This document shows, piece by piece, positions 1 to 7,346 of a stretch of DNA of 64,000 bases. Within the stretch, counting starts at the first letter, position 1. Every line of letters begins with the position of its first letter. A program made the position numbers and the translations under genes. Source of the DNA: Haloarcula sp. CBA1129 (lineage in GTDB: Archaea; Halobacteriota; Halobacteria; Halobacteriales; Haloarculaceae); NCBI RefSeq assembly GCF_008729015.1, contig NZ_RKSM01000001.1, forward strand, positions 868,001 to 932,000, in the 5' to 3' direction. The notes below the pieces were generated by a model. It saw only the letters and a program-made list of their open reading frames with translations, did no database searches and was not told the origin of the DNA.

Positions 1-17
1 GGCGGGCCGATCAGGAC

Positions 18-760
18 GTTTCAGACGAACCCTCGTGGGGTTGAAGCCCCGCCCGTACAGCAGACCACAGATTTTCCCTGCCGGGGTTTCAGACGAACCC
101 TCGTGGGGTTGAAGCTCCCCACGTAGCGGAGCCGTGAAGGTTGATTTCGCGTTTCAGACGAACCCTCGTGGGGTTGAAGCGAACAGTATTTCGACCGCGT
201 CTGATGTTGTTGATGGTTTCAGACGAACCCTCGTGGGGTTGAAGCGGCTGCCGTCGACGGCGTCGCGGTAGGTGAGCGACCGTTTCAGACGAACCCTCGT
301 GGGGTTGAAGCGGACGACGGGAAAAAGGACCCGACAGTCACCCTCGTTTCAGACGAACCCTCGTGGGGTTGAAGCGCCCAGTACAGTGAGACGTGCCCCG
401 GCGTATACTCGCGTTTCAGACGAACCCTCGTGGGGTTGAAGCATACCTCATACTACGCCGCCATAACCTTTGAACCTCGTTTCAGACGAACCCTCGTGGG
501 GTTGAAGCACGCGCTTTCGAGAGCGGCTCGCGGACAGATCGGACGTTTCAGACGAACCCTCGTGGGGTTGAAGCACCATGACGTTCACCTTCGAGGCCGC
601 CGACGGCAGTAGTTTCAGACGAACCCTCGTGGGGTTGAAGCCAACTGCTGGATTTGGTACTGTCGTACAGAGTCCTCGTTTCAGACGAACCCTCGTGGGG
701 TTGAAGAGCCCATACTGCTTTGAGTTTCGCGGCTATCTGAGTGGTTTCAGACGAATCCTC
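18..760 (+). CRISPR. CRISPR array, trailer end (type I-B style repeat)
   Basis: Eleven 30-bp repeats begin at 18, 86, 151, 216, 282, 346, 413, 479, 545, 612 and 678, each opening GTTTCAGACGAACCC and closing GGGGTTGAAGC. The eleventh has its last base changed to A. A twelfth copy at 744 keeps only about 17 bases before diverging. Spacers are 34-38 bp and all different. The GTTGAAGC end corresponds to the 5' handle of haloarchaeal I-B crRNAs, so transcription is probably on the plus strand. The decayed copy on the right marks the trailer, so the leader lies left of the window. No cas gene is present here. Confidence 0.98.
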
Positions 761-1185
761 TACATCCCAAATCTTTCCGAACAGAAAGGTAGTGCTTTCT
801 ACGGACCCGTCAAAAGATGGTCAGTTTATGTGTGCGCTGACGCCGCAGGAAGTCTGCTAGGACTCAGTATCTACGCCTGTGTAGTAATATTGAGTGCAGT
901 TTACAGCAGAGGGCGGCGGGGGGAAAGAGGGGATGTACGGGGATGGAGCGCGCGAGAGGACATGTCAGAGGGCACCCAGTTGGCTCCATCCCTAAGCGGG
1001 GATCGGGCGTGGGCGATGGTAGGCGGGCATGTCGGATACTTTTCGGGGACCGCCTCCGACTGGCGGCTATCTATGTCTACTGGCTGACCTGTACTAAAAC
1101 CCCGCAGCGAGTTTCTGACTCAGAAACTTTGCTTCCAATTGATTCTGTCAAGGACAACGAACCAGCCGGTTTTCGTCTATCCAGA
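761..1185. other. Gene-poor stretch between CRISPR trailer and origin
   Basis: No convincing gene is seen. The open frames here have no recognisable domain and unlikely composition. The only structure noticed is a perfect inverted repeat (GTTTCTGA-C-TCAGAAAC) at 1111-1127, just before the first origin box. Confidence 0.6.
1111..1127. repeat. Short perfect inverted repeat
   Basis: GTTTCTGA and TCAGAAAC are separated by one base. It lies about 60 bp before the ORB at 1186 and downstream of the convergent orc/cdc6 gene. Its role is unknown; it could be an operator or a terminator stem. Confidence 0.45.
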
Positions 1186-1206
1186 CCCTCCACCGTTTCC
1201 GGAGCT
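1186..1206 (-). repeat. Origin recognition box (ORB)
   Basis: Read on the minus strand it is AGCTCCGGAAACGGTGGAGG followed by G, the same 21-base core as the box at 3108. It lies beyond the 3' end of orc/cdc6, so boxes flank the initiator gene on both sides. Confidence 0.75.
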
Positions 1207-1254
1207 TTCAGCGACGGAAGTTAGCTCAAGTTCTCTTTGGAATTACAGACTAGA

Positions 1255-2511
1255 TTAGTAGTCGGAGAGGCCCGATTGAAGCAGGTTGTTATCGTCAGCC
1301 GTCGATTCGATGATATTCGCGAGTTCTTCGAAGCGAGTCGTTGAGAGGAGAACCTCAAGTACGGCTTGCAGCGGCACGTCAAGCTCATACTCGTGATACC
1401 GGCCAGCCGAGAGTCCCTCGTTCCGTTCATAGACGCTGATGAGCCCAAGCATATTCATATCCGAAAGATGGTCACGAACACGGCGTTCGCTCACGCTGTC
1501 GGTGTCGAGCCGGTCGCAAATCTTCACGTATCGCTCGTAAAGATTCCGAGAGCGGACAGGAACACTATCCAGTGCTTGGTAGTACGCGAGCGCACAGAGG
1601 ACGGCATGTCCCTGTGTCGTGAGTTCCTGCATTCCCTCGTAGAGTTGATTCTTTTCCAGTTCGTCCTGAGCGTCTCGGACATGATCTTCGGTTACAGTGT
1701 CAGAATCAGCAGCTTGCGCGAGTTCGCCGGCTTCACGGAGCAGCCGGATTGCTTGTCGGGCCGATCCCGTGTCCTGCGCAGCAAAAGCTGCACAGAGCGG
1801 GACAGCGTCTTCTGATAAAACATCATTATAGAACGCTTTCTCGGCGCGCGGGTTCAGAATTGAGCGCAGTTGGTTCGCATCGTACGGCGGAAACAGAATC
1901 TCCTTTTCAGCGAGCGTGTCCTTGACCTTTGGTGAAAGATTGTCCCGGAACTGAAAGTCGTTGCTGATACCAACGATTACTGGACGGACATCGTTGACGT
2001 ATCCATTCGATCGTGCCCGGGGAAGCCCGTAGAGGATGTCGTCAGAGTGTCCGATGTTATCAATTTCGTCCAAGACGATCACGACGGTCCCACCAAGCGC
2101 GTCGAGCTCTTCATACAGAATATCAAAGACCCGCTGCTGAGAGTAGCCGGTGGTACTGATTCGATCTTTGTTCTGTCCTCCACGTAGTTCATTGACAAGG
2201 GCAACAGCGACTTGGTAGGACGAGGATAAATTCTCGCAGCTGACCCAGACAGTCGAGAGCATGACGTCGTCATACTCAGCAGCGTCTTGCTCTAGATGCG
2301 ACAACATAAATTTCGTCGCGACGGTCTTCCCTGTCCCCGTCTTGCCATACAGAAAAATGTTCGACGTCGGTCGGTTATCGATGATTGGTTGGAGGGCTCG
2401 CTGATATTTCTTGAGTTCCTTGTCCCGTTCGCGGATATCCTCGGGCTCATAAGAGTCGTCAAGAGGTTCCGCATCAGCGAACACCTGACGATCTCGTTGG
2501 AACATCCCCAT
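1255..2511 (-). CDS. Orc1/Cdc6 family replication initiator
   Basis: 418-residue AAA+ initiator that should bind the ORBs around it and load replicative helicase. Visible features: Walker A GKTGTGKT at residues 56-63, Walker B VIVLDEID at about 144-151, sensor 1 GISND at about 181, and a C-terminal region consistent with the winged helix that reads ORB DNA. An upstream in-frame start at 2610 exists, but the ATG at 2511 (MGMFQRDRQ) gives a normal N terminus and sits about 25 bp below a TATA-like sequence, so a leaderless transcript is likely. The gene lies between inverted boxes at 1186 and 2601-3224, the usual haloarchaeal origin layout. It is not orthology-typed here. Confidence 0.95.
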   Translation of the reverse strand: MGMFQRDRQVFADAEPLDDSYEPEDIRERDKELKKYQRALQPIIDNRPTSNIFLYGKTGTGKTVATKFMLSHLEQDAAEYDDVMLSTVWVSCENLSSSYQVAVALVNELRGGQNKDRISTTGYSQQRVFDILYEELDALGGTVVIVLDEIDNIGHSDDILYGLPRARSNGYVNDVRPVIVGISNDFQFRDNLSPKVKDTLAEKEILFPPYDANQLRSILNPRAEKAFYNDVLSEDAVPLCAAFAAQDTGSARQAIRLLREAGELAQAADSDTVTEDHVRDAQDELEKNQLYEGMQELTTQGHAVLCALAYYQALDSVPVRSRNLYERYVKICDRLDTDSVSERRVRDHLSDMNMLGLISVYERNEGLSAGRYHEYELDVPLQAVLEVLLSTTRFEELANIIESTADDNNLLQSGLSDY

Positions 2512-2531
2512 GGTAGTCTGACATACAGCAC

Positions 2532-2543
2532 AATATAATAAAG
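2532..2543 (-). promoter_or_regulatory. TATA-like promoter of orc/cdc6
   Basis: The minus-strand read is TTTATTATATTG, centred about 26 bp upstream of the ATG at 2511, the spacing expected for an archaeal leaderless promoter. Confidence 0.55.
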
Positions 2544-2580
2544 CCACCGCTTCCTTAGCTTCCGGAGCGTCCGGAGCTCG
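2544..2580 (-). repeat. Degenerate ORB half-sites
   Basis: Contains CCACCGCTTCCTTAGCTTCC followed by a tandem GGAGCG/TCCGGAGCTC. These are pieces of the ORB core (CCACCGTTTCCGGAGCT) in minus orientation, next to the orc/cdc6 promoter, so initiator binding could also autoregulate the gene. Confidence 0.5.
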
Positions 2581-2600
2581 CCTATTTAAAAAGGATTGGC

Positions 2601-2620
2601 ACACCACCAATTCCGGAGCT
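2601..2620 (-). repeat. Origin recognition box, variant
   Basis: CACCACCAATTCCGGAGCT is related to the ORB core in minus orientation, with AA replacing the GTT part of the centre. Confidence 0.55.
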
Positions 2621-2642
2621 CCAGTTCTTTATATAACACACT

Positions 2643-2663
2643 CACTCCACCGTTTCCTAAGCT
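2643..2663 (-). repeat. Origin recognition box
   Basis: CACTCCACCGTTTCCTAAGC plus T: ORB core in minus orientation with one side changed (CTAAGCT for CGGAGCT). It borders the A+T-rich unwinding zone on its left. Confidence 0.65.
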
Positions 2664-2874
2664 ATGTCTAAAGCACCTAGTCTCCACCCAGCAATACTAC
2701 TATATAAAGCAAAAGAACTAATACATATACTACGAAACAGTAACCGCAATACTACTAAAATAATCTTCTAGAACAGAGTATATTTAACACGATAGAAAAG
2801 AGATTGTGGAGTAACTGGAACTTCCGGCAATCTATACCGTTTCCCCTGTATCCCTCCATCCTTCTTTCGTGGAT
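2664..2874. other. A+T-rich candidate duplex unwinding element
   Basis: About 200 bp of markedly A+T-rich DNA between minus-oriented ORBs on the left and plus-oriented ORBs on the right. It contains a 12-bp direct repeat, GCAATACTACTA, at 2691-2702 and 2746-2757. This matches the layout of haloarchaeal origins; unwinding itself is inferred. Confidence 0.6.
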
Positions 2875-2899
2875 AGCTTCGGAAACAGTGGAGTGAGGG
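2875..2899 (+). repeat. Origin recognition box
   Basis: AGCTTCGGAAACAGTGGAGT followed by GAGGG. Plus orientation, first box right of the A+T-rich zone. Confidence 0.7.
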
Positions 2900-2923
2900 T
2901 TCCGATGATTATCCGGTCGAAAA

Positions 2924-2944
2924 AGCTCCGGAAATGGTGGAGTG
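2924..2944 (+). repeat. Origin recognition box
   Basis: AGCTCCGGAAATGGTGGAGT plus G. Plus orientation, one base different from the best box in the GGAAACGGTGGAG core. Confidence 0.7.
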
Positions 2945-3107
2945 TTCGTGGTACCTTACACTGTCTGTGTCAATGATATTTTCCGACCGTGTTCTCAACT
3001 TTGAGTTGTTTCCTCCTCTGAGTAGATGCTAAGACCCGTCATGTCAGCGACTCTCTGAGCAGTGGATAACTCCGGAGTAATCAAAGTAGATCAGTGTAAT
3101 ACAGATT

Positions 3108-3130
3108 AGCTCCGGAAACGGTGGAGGGGG
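3108..3130 (+). repeat. Origin recognition box (best match)
   Basis: AGCTCCGGAAACGGTGGAGG followed by GGG. It ends in the G-run typical of haloarchaeal ORBs and is the inverse of the box at 1186. Confidence 0.8.
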
Positions 3131-3204
3131 TGATGGAGGTCCACCCCTTCCGTTGTTACTAAAACTGCGATAATCTCCCGATACTGGCGACTTTGGCGAC
3201 GGTT

Positions 3205-3224
3205 GCTTCGGAAACGACGGAGGG
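3205..3224 (+). repeat. Origin recognition box
   Basis: GCTTCGGAAACGACGGAGGG, plus orientation, last box before the first plus-strand plasmid gene. Confidence 0.65.
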
Positions 3225-3245
3225 ACGTTTCCAGATTCAATAGAA

Positions 3246-3272
3246 TTTTGTGTTCCTCTGGCGGGTGAGAGG
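3246..3272 (+). promoter_or_regulatory. Structured leader element 1
   Basis: TTTTGTG, then stem CCTCT (3255-3259) pairing AGAGG (3268-3272) around loop GGCGGGTG. The ATG follows the stem with no spacer. The loop holds a GGGTGA Shine-Dalgarno-like core. Confidence 0.85.
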
Positions 3273-4313
3273 ATGACTGACCTCACACTCGGTACGTTCG
3301 GAGACGGAGATAGCGCCGACAACGACCACACTCCCGGCGCGGTGAGCATCGCTCGATGTGCGACGACGTGTCGCGCGCCCGATCGCGACGGAGCCAGTTG
3401 GGGGTCCCCAGACGTGGACTGGGGCCTCACAACGCAGCGGCCAGTGTCGACGATCAACACGTCGGCTAGTCGAGCACACAAGCAGCAAACTCGGTGGGTT
3501 GTCGACGGCGACGTCGGAGAGTACGTCGCAGAGTGCGGAAATGGCGACCTCATACAAATTCCAGCCACGTACGGCGATTTCGACTCAATCGACACACGAG
3601 TCACGTTCGTCGACGGACTTGCAGACAGCTACGGGTACGGGATCGACGCCCAAGCACTCGAAAAGGCACTTCGAGTCCTCACCGGCGGTGGGCGGTACAC
3701 GGCGTCGAAATACTCAGCGATCCTGTGTGGGAAACAGCCGTGGATTCTGACGGGGCCGGAAGGCACACTCCTGTGCAGCTGTATGCCTGTCGAGCGGCCG
3801 GAATCTCCGCCCACACAGAAGCTTCGGACGCCGGAAACGACCCTGCAAATCGAGGAGCAGAACCAAGCAGTCCTCACCGGGGCCGCCGAATTTGCACACC
3901 TCCTGTCGGATTCGCTCGGTGTCAGTATCGAGACGATGGACTATCACTCAACAACTCGGGACGAGGCTCGCCACTCGTTCGTCGCAGAGGAAAACAAGTT
4001 CACGATCAAAGCCAGCGACTTGGCACAGTTGCACGGGTTGACCACTGATCCGTCTGTGATCCAAGCGACAGTCTGCCGTGGAGTCCAACCCCCCAACGGT
4101 GGCGACCCAGTCTCAGTCCAGTGGGACGGCCCCGAGCATCCAGTCGGATATCTCGATGAGGGAGACGTGGTCGCTGGCTACGAGTTTGCGTGGGAGCAGC
4201 CCGACGAGTCATTAGAGGATGTTGCCGTTGTTCGCGAGTATCGAATCACGCAGAACCACTCGCGGTGGACAGTCGACTACCGGACCCATCGACTCACGTC
4301 GGTAGTCCCTTAA
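3273..4313 (+). CDS. Hypothetical plasmid protein
   Basis: 346-residue acidic protein that I do not recognise. The N-terminal 80 residues are low in hydrophobics and look disordered. The middle (residues ~80-180) has a CGNGDLIQIP segment and two Cys in LLCSCMP. No signal peptide or membrane segment is seen. The start is fixed by leader element 1, whose stem ends directly at this ATG. It is the first gene after the origin on the plus strand. Confidence 0.75.
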   Translation: MTDLTLGTFGDGDSADNDHTPGAVSIARCATTCRAPDRDGASWGSPDVDWGLTTQRPVSTINTSASRAHKQQTRWVVDGDVGEYVAECGNGDLIQIPATYGDFDSIDTRVTFVDGLADSYGYGIDAQALEKALRVLTGGGRYTASKYSAILCGKQPWILTGPEGTLLCSCMPVERPESPPTQKLRTPETTLQIEEQNQAVLTGAAEFAHLLSDSLGVSIETMDYHSTTRDEARHSFVAEENKFTIKASDLAQLHGLTTDPSVIQATVCRGVQPPNGGDPVSVQWDGPEHPVGYLDEGDVVAGYEFAWEQPDESLEDVAVVREYRITQNHSRWTVDYRTHRLTSVVP

Positions 4314-4402
4314 CTGGTTGTTGTGAGTACGGTGAACACATTCATGACGGCAGTGTCAGTACAGGCTGAGTGGGTATCGGAATTGAGCTTTCTGAGTGTG
4401 GT

Positions 4403-4681
4403 TCAAATCTGATAGCGATTATATCCTCCTTCATGTATGTAATGCATCGCACCAACCCAAGTGTTCCATTTTTCTTTCAAACTGGGGTTGTCCTCTCCCT
4501 CACGCACCTCCAACCTCGAAATCAAATAGTCAACATCCACGGACTGATCTTCAAGATCTTCAGAAAGGCTCCCCGATTCTAACAGATGCGCCATTTCATT
4601 AGCGACTGCTCGGCGATTTGAATCGTTAGCAGTTGGTTCTCTTTTTTTCAACTTTCGCAGAGCTTCCTCCTTGTATCCCAT
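4403..4681 (-). CDS. Small hypothetical protein
   Basis: 92-residue charged, mostly helical protein from MGYKEEALRKLKKREP. No domain is recognised. Alternative in-frame starts lie 3 and 21 bases upstream. It is the only minus-strand gene between the origin and the IS605-type element and has no structured leader. The pattern of Lys/Glu-rich helices suggests a real but uncharacterised plasmid protein. Confidence 0.55.
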   Translation of the reverse strand: MGYKEEALRKLKKREPTANDSNRRAVANEMAHLLESGSLSEDLEDQSVDVDYLISRLEVREGEDNPSLKEKWNTWVGAMHYIHEGGYNRYQI

Positions 4682-4751
4682 CATAAAGCGACAGAACCTC
4701 ACAAAATAAAGTTTCTCCGTGGATGGAACCGGTCCTCAGTAAGCACACCTA

Positions 4752-4847
4752 CACAGCAGCTGTTCCACCCTTCCTGATGGATACAGAAACGTATTCACAG
4801 CAGCTGTTCCACCCTTCCTGATGGATACAGAAACGTATTCACAGCAG
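4752..4847. repeat. 44-bp tandem repeat, two copies plus 8 bases
   Basis: Units start CACAGCAGCTGTTCCACCC at 4752 and 4796. A third start at 4840 keeps only CACAGCAG. The two full units look identical, so the duplication is recent. It lies upstream of leader element 2 and may alter promoter spacing for the following gene. Confidence 0.9.
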
Positions 4848-4875
4848 GTGTGACATCGACGTCGCCAACGGTAGA

Positions 4876-4911
4876 TTTTGTGGCCCCTCCGGGAAGTGGA
4901 GGGTAATCGAG
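4876..4911 (+). promoter_or_regulatory. Structured leader element 2
   Basis: TTTTGTG, then stem CCCTCC (4885-4890) pairing GGAGGG (4898-4903) with a 7-base loop. The 3' arm is itself a strong Shine-Dalgarno sequence eight bases before the ATG at 4912. Confidence 0.8.
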
Positions 4912-5060
4912 ATGTCACAGTCACCAGCGAGCAGCAGTACCGAGACAGCAACCACAGACGCCGAAACGGGCGTGTCAGAGAGAGCGGATGCCGAGAAACC
5001 AGCGGACGTGGATACTACGGATCTCCTGACGCTTGACGCCCCACAGTATCTCCAGGTGAC

Positions 5061-5180
5061 TTCCTCACCCGCCGTGAACGGCGGGGCTTCCTACAAGGTC
5101 GGTAGCTGATTCTGAGGTTTCGGAACCATACGCCGAAAGGGTCGTCTGTCGGGGTTTCCGACTCGCCTCTCGATGTCCCG
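5061..5180 (-). ncRNA. Expected omega/reRNA of the tnpB element
   Basis: In IS605-family elements the guide RNA is made from the tnpB 3' end through the element boundary. Here that zone includes the hairpin at 5068-5085, and the guide would come from flanking DNA below 5061. The RNA 5' end is a guess; nothing in the sequence fixes it. Confidence 0.4.
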
Positions 5181-6354
5181 TGGTGCAGTCACAAGCACTC
5201 CCGTCCCGTGGCAAGTCATCGTCTGCCGGTTTCCAAGACAGACTCTCTCCCCACGGGTCTAAGCGGCTGGCTATGTTCGCCGCCGCGTTCAGATCGGCCT
5301 GATACTCCGTCACCCAACACTCGTCGTTTGTGCATCGAAACTCCGCCTGCGAGCCACGAGAACCGATGTGGCCGCACGCATGGCACGTTTGCGACGTGTG
5401 GTGGGAGTGGACGTATTCGACGGGGATACCAGCGTCTCGCGCTTTATTCTCTATACGGCCCTGCAATCGGGCGAAGGCCCATGCGTGAAGTCGCCGGTTC
5501 ATGAATTTGCCGTAGTCCAGCGACTCACGGATGTACGTCAAGTCCTCAAGGACGATTACGGCGTCCTCGAAGCCACGGGCGTACTCGACGGCCCGCCGAG
5601 ACGCCTTCTCGACAATATCAGTGAGCGCGTTCTGGTAGTGGTTGAATCGCTCGTCAATCCGCCACTCGGCGGCGTCTCGCTCTTGCAGTCGCTTGAGCGT
5701 CGTGTGCATCTCTTTCCGCAGGTGGCGAGCGCGGCCCCCGTCCACAAAGATCGGGTCAGTCGGTCCATCCTGCTCGAAGGCACAGCCCGCGAGTAGCATG
5801 GACTCGCCAATATCGAAGCCGACCGGCGTTGGGTCGTCCGGTGTCTTCAGCTCCGGTATCTCGTACTCGACGGTGACGTGTAGCTGCCACGATGTGCGGT
5901 GCTGGTGAAGTCGAAACTCCCCCACCGAAACGTCGCCGTCGAGAAGGTCCGTCCACAGGTCACGCTGATCGGGGTTGATACGCAGAGGTATCCAGAACGA
6001 CGTGCCACGTCCAGCCTGCGGAACCTCCCAGCAAAATTCGTGGGTGCGCTCTGGTGAGTGGTCGAGCGCCCACCCTCGGTTGGTGAACCGTATCGGGTGG
6101 TCGTCGTCCAACTCCGAAGCGTTGTACGTGTCCCGCAGTTTCGGAACGTAGCTCTTGAGCGCGTCTTTCGCGTATGACGTGAGGTTGTACGGCGTGACCA
6201 CATCGTTGACCGCCGTTTGCGTATCACAACCGCTCTCAAAGGCATCTTCGAGGGCGCGGCGATATGTCGCCACCGTCCGGTGAAGCCGTCGCTCTTTGTG
6301 CGCCGTAGGTGGCGCGAGCGTGGCTTCAAGCGTCTTGGTGGCGGTCCCCGTCAT
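5065..6354 (-). CDS. tnpB: RNA-guided nuclease TnpB (IS605 OrfB)
   Basis: 429 residues from ATG 6354; longer in-frame starts upstream give an implausible N terminus. The RuvC-like site is complete: Asp181 in GFDIGES, Glu270 in VIVLEDL, Asp354 in QADLNAAANIA. The zinc finger is Cys324/Cys327 (CHACG) and Cys341/Cys346 (CTNDEC). TnpB proteins are transposon-encoded RNA-guided DNA endonucleases that keep their element in place after excision. The 3' end runs into the terminal hairpin, where the guide (omega) RNA scaffold is expected. Nothing suggests inactivation. Confidence 0.93.
   Translation of the reverse strand: MTGTATKTLEATLAPPTAHKERRLHRTVATYRRALEDAFESGCDTQTAVNDVVTPYNLTSYAKDALKSYVPKLRDTYNASELDDDHPIRFTNRGWALDHSPERTHEFCWEVPQAGRGTSFWIPLRINPDQRDLWTDLLDGDVSVGEFRLHQHRTSWQLHVTVEYEIPELKTPDDPTPVGFDIGESMLLAGCAFEQDGPTDPIFVDGGRARHLRKEMHTTLKRLQERDAAEWRIDERFNHYQNALTDIVEKASRRAVEYARGFEDAVIVLEDLTYIRESLDYGKFMNRRLHAWAFARLQGRIENKARDAGIPVEYVHSHHTSQTCHACGHIGSRGSQAEFRCTNDECWVTEYQADLNAAANIASRLDPWGESLSWKPADDDLPRDGSACDCTTGHREASRKPRQTTLSAYGSETSESATDLVGSPAVHGG
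5068..5085. repeat. Terminal palindrome, left copy
   Basis: CCCGCCGTGAACGGCGGG: 7-bp arms and a TGAA loop, identical to the copy at 6616. Confidence 0.85.
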
Positions 6355-6412
6355 TGGACAACAGGTACTTATACCGTAACACACAAAAAACCCACGAACA
6401 ATACACAGAAGT

Positions 6413-6553
6413 ATGGGAACAGAGATTCGATTCGAGATAGACGACCGCGAGCAATTCGAGGCATTGAGGGACTTGAAAGACCGGCGTGGGTACACTTGGA
6501 AAGGGCTGATGTTGGAAGGCGCGAAGGCACTCGACACCGACGACGAGTTATGA
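6413..6553 (+). CDS. Small protein carried divergent to tnpB
   Basis: 46 residues, MGTEIRFEIDDREQFEALRD onward. The short beta start followed by two helices resembles ribbon-helix-helix proteins (inference). It is divergent from tnpB with 58 bp between starts, inside the element, an arrangement I recall for haloarchaeal IS1341-type elements. It may repress tnpB or be a transposon accessory factor; no function is proven. Confidence 0.7.
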   Translation: MGTEIRFEIDDREQFEALRDLKDRRGYTWKGLMLEGAKALDTDDEL

Positions 6554-6615
6554 ACGTGGGACAGACAGGTAGCCGACGAGCGTGTGAGCGAACAGCTACT
6601 TGAACGCGATTCCTT

Positions 6616-6633
6616 CCCGCCGTGAACGGCGGG
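6616..6633. repeat. Terminal palindrome, right copy
   Basis: Same 18 bases as 5068-5085, marking the tnpB 5' side of the element. Confidence 0.85.
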
Positions 6634-6911
6634 ATTTCCTCGCTACAGCAAAGATGACCTACCGCCGAGCGATGAGTGACCTCATCGCCTTCGATCCTGC
6701 GGACGCCGAGGTAAAACTGGATTCATCGCTGGTCAAATCGGCCCACGCTGGCCTTCCAGACGGAACAAATCGGGTGTTGCGCGTCGGAGACGAAGTGCCG
6801 CTCGTGCTGAAATCGGAGTTCCCCGACGCTGATGGAGCGATGCAGTTCGTTATTGCACCGAAGCTCCCGAACTGACTCGGCTCCCCATTGTTTTGCGGAA
6901 ACGGTGGTGTC

Positions 6912-6952
6912 TTAACCAACACCGACTGCCATACTTCTGTTCTGTTGGTTAA
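6912..6952. promoter_or_regulatory. Inverted repeat (AACCAACA type), copy 1
   Basis: Arms TTAACCAACA (6912-6921) and TGTTGGTTAA (6943-6952) enclose 21 bases. It lies directly upstream of leader element 3. A second copy with the same core is at 7269-7312. Operator or long RNA stem; undecided. Confidence 0.65.
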
Positions 6953-6958
6953 CTCCGA

Positions 6959-6993
6959 TTTTGTGTCCCCCAGTCGAGTGAGGGATTCCCTCT
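6959..6993 (+). promoter_or_regulatory. Structured leader element 3
   Basis: TTTTGTG, then TCCC (6966-6969) pairs GGGA (6982-6985). Overlapping the 3' arm, GAGG (6980-6983) can instead pair CCTC (6989-6992) next to the ATG at 6994. Confidence 0.7.
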
Positions 6994-7257
6994 ATGGACC
7001 CGACCGAAACAGTTCCAGACTACGAGCGTTTCGAGCGTGAACAGATCGCACAGGACCGCGACCGACAGCGTCCCGATACTGTCGAGATCGACGAGCCACG
7101 TGGCCGCGACGTAGTCACTCGTCTGCTTGCGGAGGGCGTGGTTGAGCCGATTCCAGAGCAAGAAGTCTTGCAGCACATCCCGTCCGGCAAGTGCTTCGAC
7201 TCGGACTTGGCGCTGGTGTACTTCCACAAGGGCTGGGAGGCTGGAAGCGAGGAGTAG
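6994..7257 (+). CDS. Small acidic hypothetical protein
   Basis: 87 residues, MDPTETVPDYERFEREQ onward, rich in Arg, Asp and Glu. No domain is recognised and no membrane segment is present. The start is supported by leader element 3 and it is preceded by an AACCAACA inverted repeat, as is the following ArdC-like gene, so the two may be co-regulated. Confidence 0.7.
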   Translation: MDPTETVPDYERFEREQIAQDRDRQRPDTVEIDEPRGRDVVTRLLAEGVVEPIPEQEVLQHIPSGKCFDSDLALVYFHKGWEAGSEE

Positions 7258-7268
7258 CCAACTCGCAG

Positions 7269-7312
7269 GCTAACCAACACACTGGCTCATATCCCACTCA
7301 GTGTTGGTTAGC
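7269..7312. promoter_or_regulatory. Inverted repeat (AACCAACA type), copy 2
   Basis: Arms GCTAACCAACAC (7269-7280) and GTGTTGGTTAGC (7301-7312), 12-bp perfect, 20-base spacer. Starts 12 bp after the stop codon of the preceding gene and ends 35 bp before leader element 4. Confidence 0.7.
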
Positions 7313-7346
7313 GGCACGATTCCTTCTCACTGAGCTACAGCGTCGA

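Larger units (their letters stand above)
5061..6646 (-). mobile_element. IS605/IS1341-type element (tnpB only)
   Basis: The element carries tnpB and a small divergent gene and no TnpA. Both ends have the same palindrome, CCCGCCG-TGAA-CGGCGGG, at 5068-5085 and 6616-6633, as expected for subterminal hairpins of IS200/IS605 transposons. Ends were placed where excision restores the host reading frame. With no tnpA in the element it would need a transposase in trans. Confidence 0.8.
4912..6875 (+). pseudogene. Plasmid gene interrupted by an IS605-type element
   Basis: The 5' part (4912-5060) encodes a Ser/Thr/Asp-rich N terminus ending QYLQV; the 3' part (6647-6875) encodes TAKMTYRRAM through VIAPKLPN. 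Removing 5061-6646 joins them in frame as QYLQV-TAKMTYRR with 126 codons including stop, so an intact ~125-residue gene existed before insertion. The product is not recognised. Leader element 2 still precedes the 5' piece. The exact junction is ambiguous by a few bases. Confidence 0.75.

Noticed and set aside
943-1224. 93-codon open frame right of the CRISPR array
   Set aside because: Arg/Gly-rich, no domain, runs into the ORB; looks like a chance frame in high-GC DNA.
3246-3272. Leader hairpins as protein operators
   Set aside because: A protein-binding site would keep arm sequence; here arms change and pairing stays, so RNA is favoured. Not excluded for individual copies.
6893-6911. ORB-like GCGGAAACGGTGGTG before the 6994 gene
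   Set aside because: Single partial match without A+T-rich context or partners; too weak to call an origin site.
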